Source of the DNA: an uncultured Ruminococcus sp.
GTDB lineage: Bacteria; Bacillota_A; Clostridia; Oscillospirales; Ruminococcaceae
Direction of reading: 5' to 3'
DNA length: 5,145 bases
NCBI GenBank assembly: GCA_902782875.1
Contig: CACZPE010000435.1
Coordinates: 1 to 5,145 of the forward strand
The stretch's first letter is position 1. Each line of letters opens with the position of its first letter. Below the pieces are notes generated by a model, which made no database searches, was not told where the DNA came from, and saw only the letters and a program-made list of their open reading frames with translations. The position numbers and the translations under genes were made by a program. This document shows positions 4,894 through 5,145 of this stretch, in pieces.

Positions 4894-5145
4894 ATGAACA
4901 AAACGGTATCAAAGGCAGGCGCTGCTATAGTAACAATAACTGTGTTTCTTTTTGCTGTGTTTATTCTGGCGGATTATACATTCGGAGAGTATTTGGTCTG
5001 TATGTTCCTGCCGATAGGCTTCATTATGATGACGGCAGGGCTTCAGCATGAGACTTCCGATGACAGAAAGGTGCCCGCTAATATCGGTATGATACTGTCG
5101 GCGGTATACGCAACACTGATACTCATAGTTTACTTTGCGCAGGAC
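4894..5145 (+). CDS. Multi-pass membrane protein, N-terminal part (runs off the window)
   Basis: An ATG at 4894 lies seven bases after AGGAGG (4881-4886) and opens a frame that continues for 84 codons to the window edge without a stop. The product begins MNKTVSKAGAA and has at least two long hydrophobic stretches (about residues 10-26 and 33-50) and a third (about 64-82) cut by the edge. A short polar loop (HETSDDRKVPAN, 52-63) separates the last two. I do not recognise the family. It has its own promoter region after a strong terminator, so it starts a new transcription unit, separate from the ExbB/ExbD-like operon. Confidence 0.7.
   Translation, partial: MNKTVSKAGAAIVTITVFLFAVFILADYTFGEYLVCMFLPIGFIMMTAGLQHETSDDRKVPANIGMILSAVYATLILIVYFAQD

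Noticed and set aside
4731..5051. Open frame of 106 codons on the + strand
   Set aside because: It covers the terminator and promoter and overlaps, in another frame, the better-supported membrane protein starting at 4894 with AGGAGG.

Overview
The window looks like a chromosomal stretch from a Gram-positive, moderate-GC member of the Clostridia, probably a Ruminococcus-like Oscillospiraceae. This rests on the strong Shine-Dalgarno sites, two perfect TTGACA-N17-TATAAT promoters, tight 4-base gene overlaps and general protein style. It is an inference, because there is no marker gene. All recognisable genes are on the + strand.

Positions 1-268 hold what may be the last codons of an upstream gene, a GC-rich hairpin, and then a very strong promoter (104-132). 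The promoter drives a leader that matches the fluoride riboswitch (crcB motif). The aptamer (about 154-226) overlaps the left arm of an intrinsic terminator (211-253), so this is a transcriptional ON switch. It controls a 404-residue SLC9B/NHA-type cation:proton antiporter (269-1483), presumably part of the response to fluoride and acid entry.

Positions 1513-4774 form a separate five-gene transcription unit with its own consensus promoter (1513-1541) and a strong terminator (4742-4774). It encodes a three-helix MotA/TolQ/ExbB-type proton channel protein and an ExbD/TolR-type partner with the membrane aspartate. Two further membrane-anchored proteins follow, whose C-terminal domains resemble the ExbD/TolR extracytoplasmic domain but which lack that aspartate. 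The last gene encodes a secreted protein with a likely OB-fold (tRNA_anti-like) domain and a second 'PSGW' domain. The simplest reading is a proton-driven motor at the cell surface with three different ExbD-like outer domains and a secreted effector or sensor. It comes from an apparently monoderm organism with no TonB or Tol-Pal partners in view. This is the most interesting part of the window, and no function can be assigned from sequence alone.

Positions 4775-5145 hold a regulatory region with several nested dyads and a promoter with a perfect -10 but no -35. It precedes the start of an unidentified multi-pass membrane protein that runs off the end of the window.
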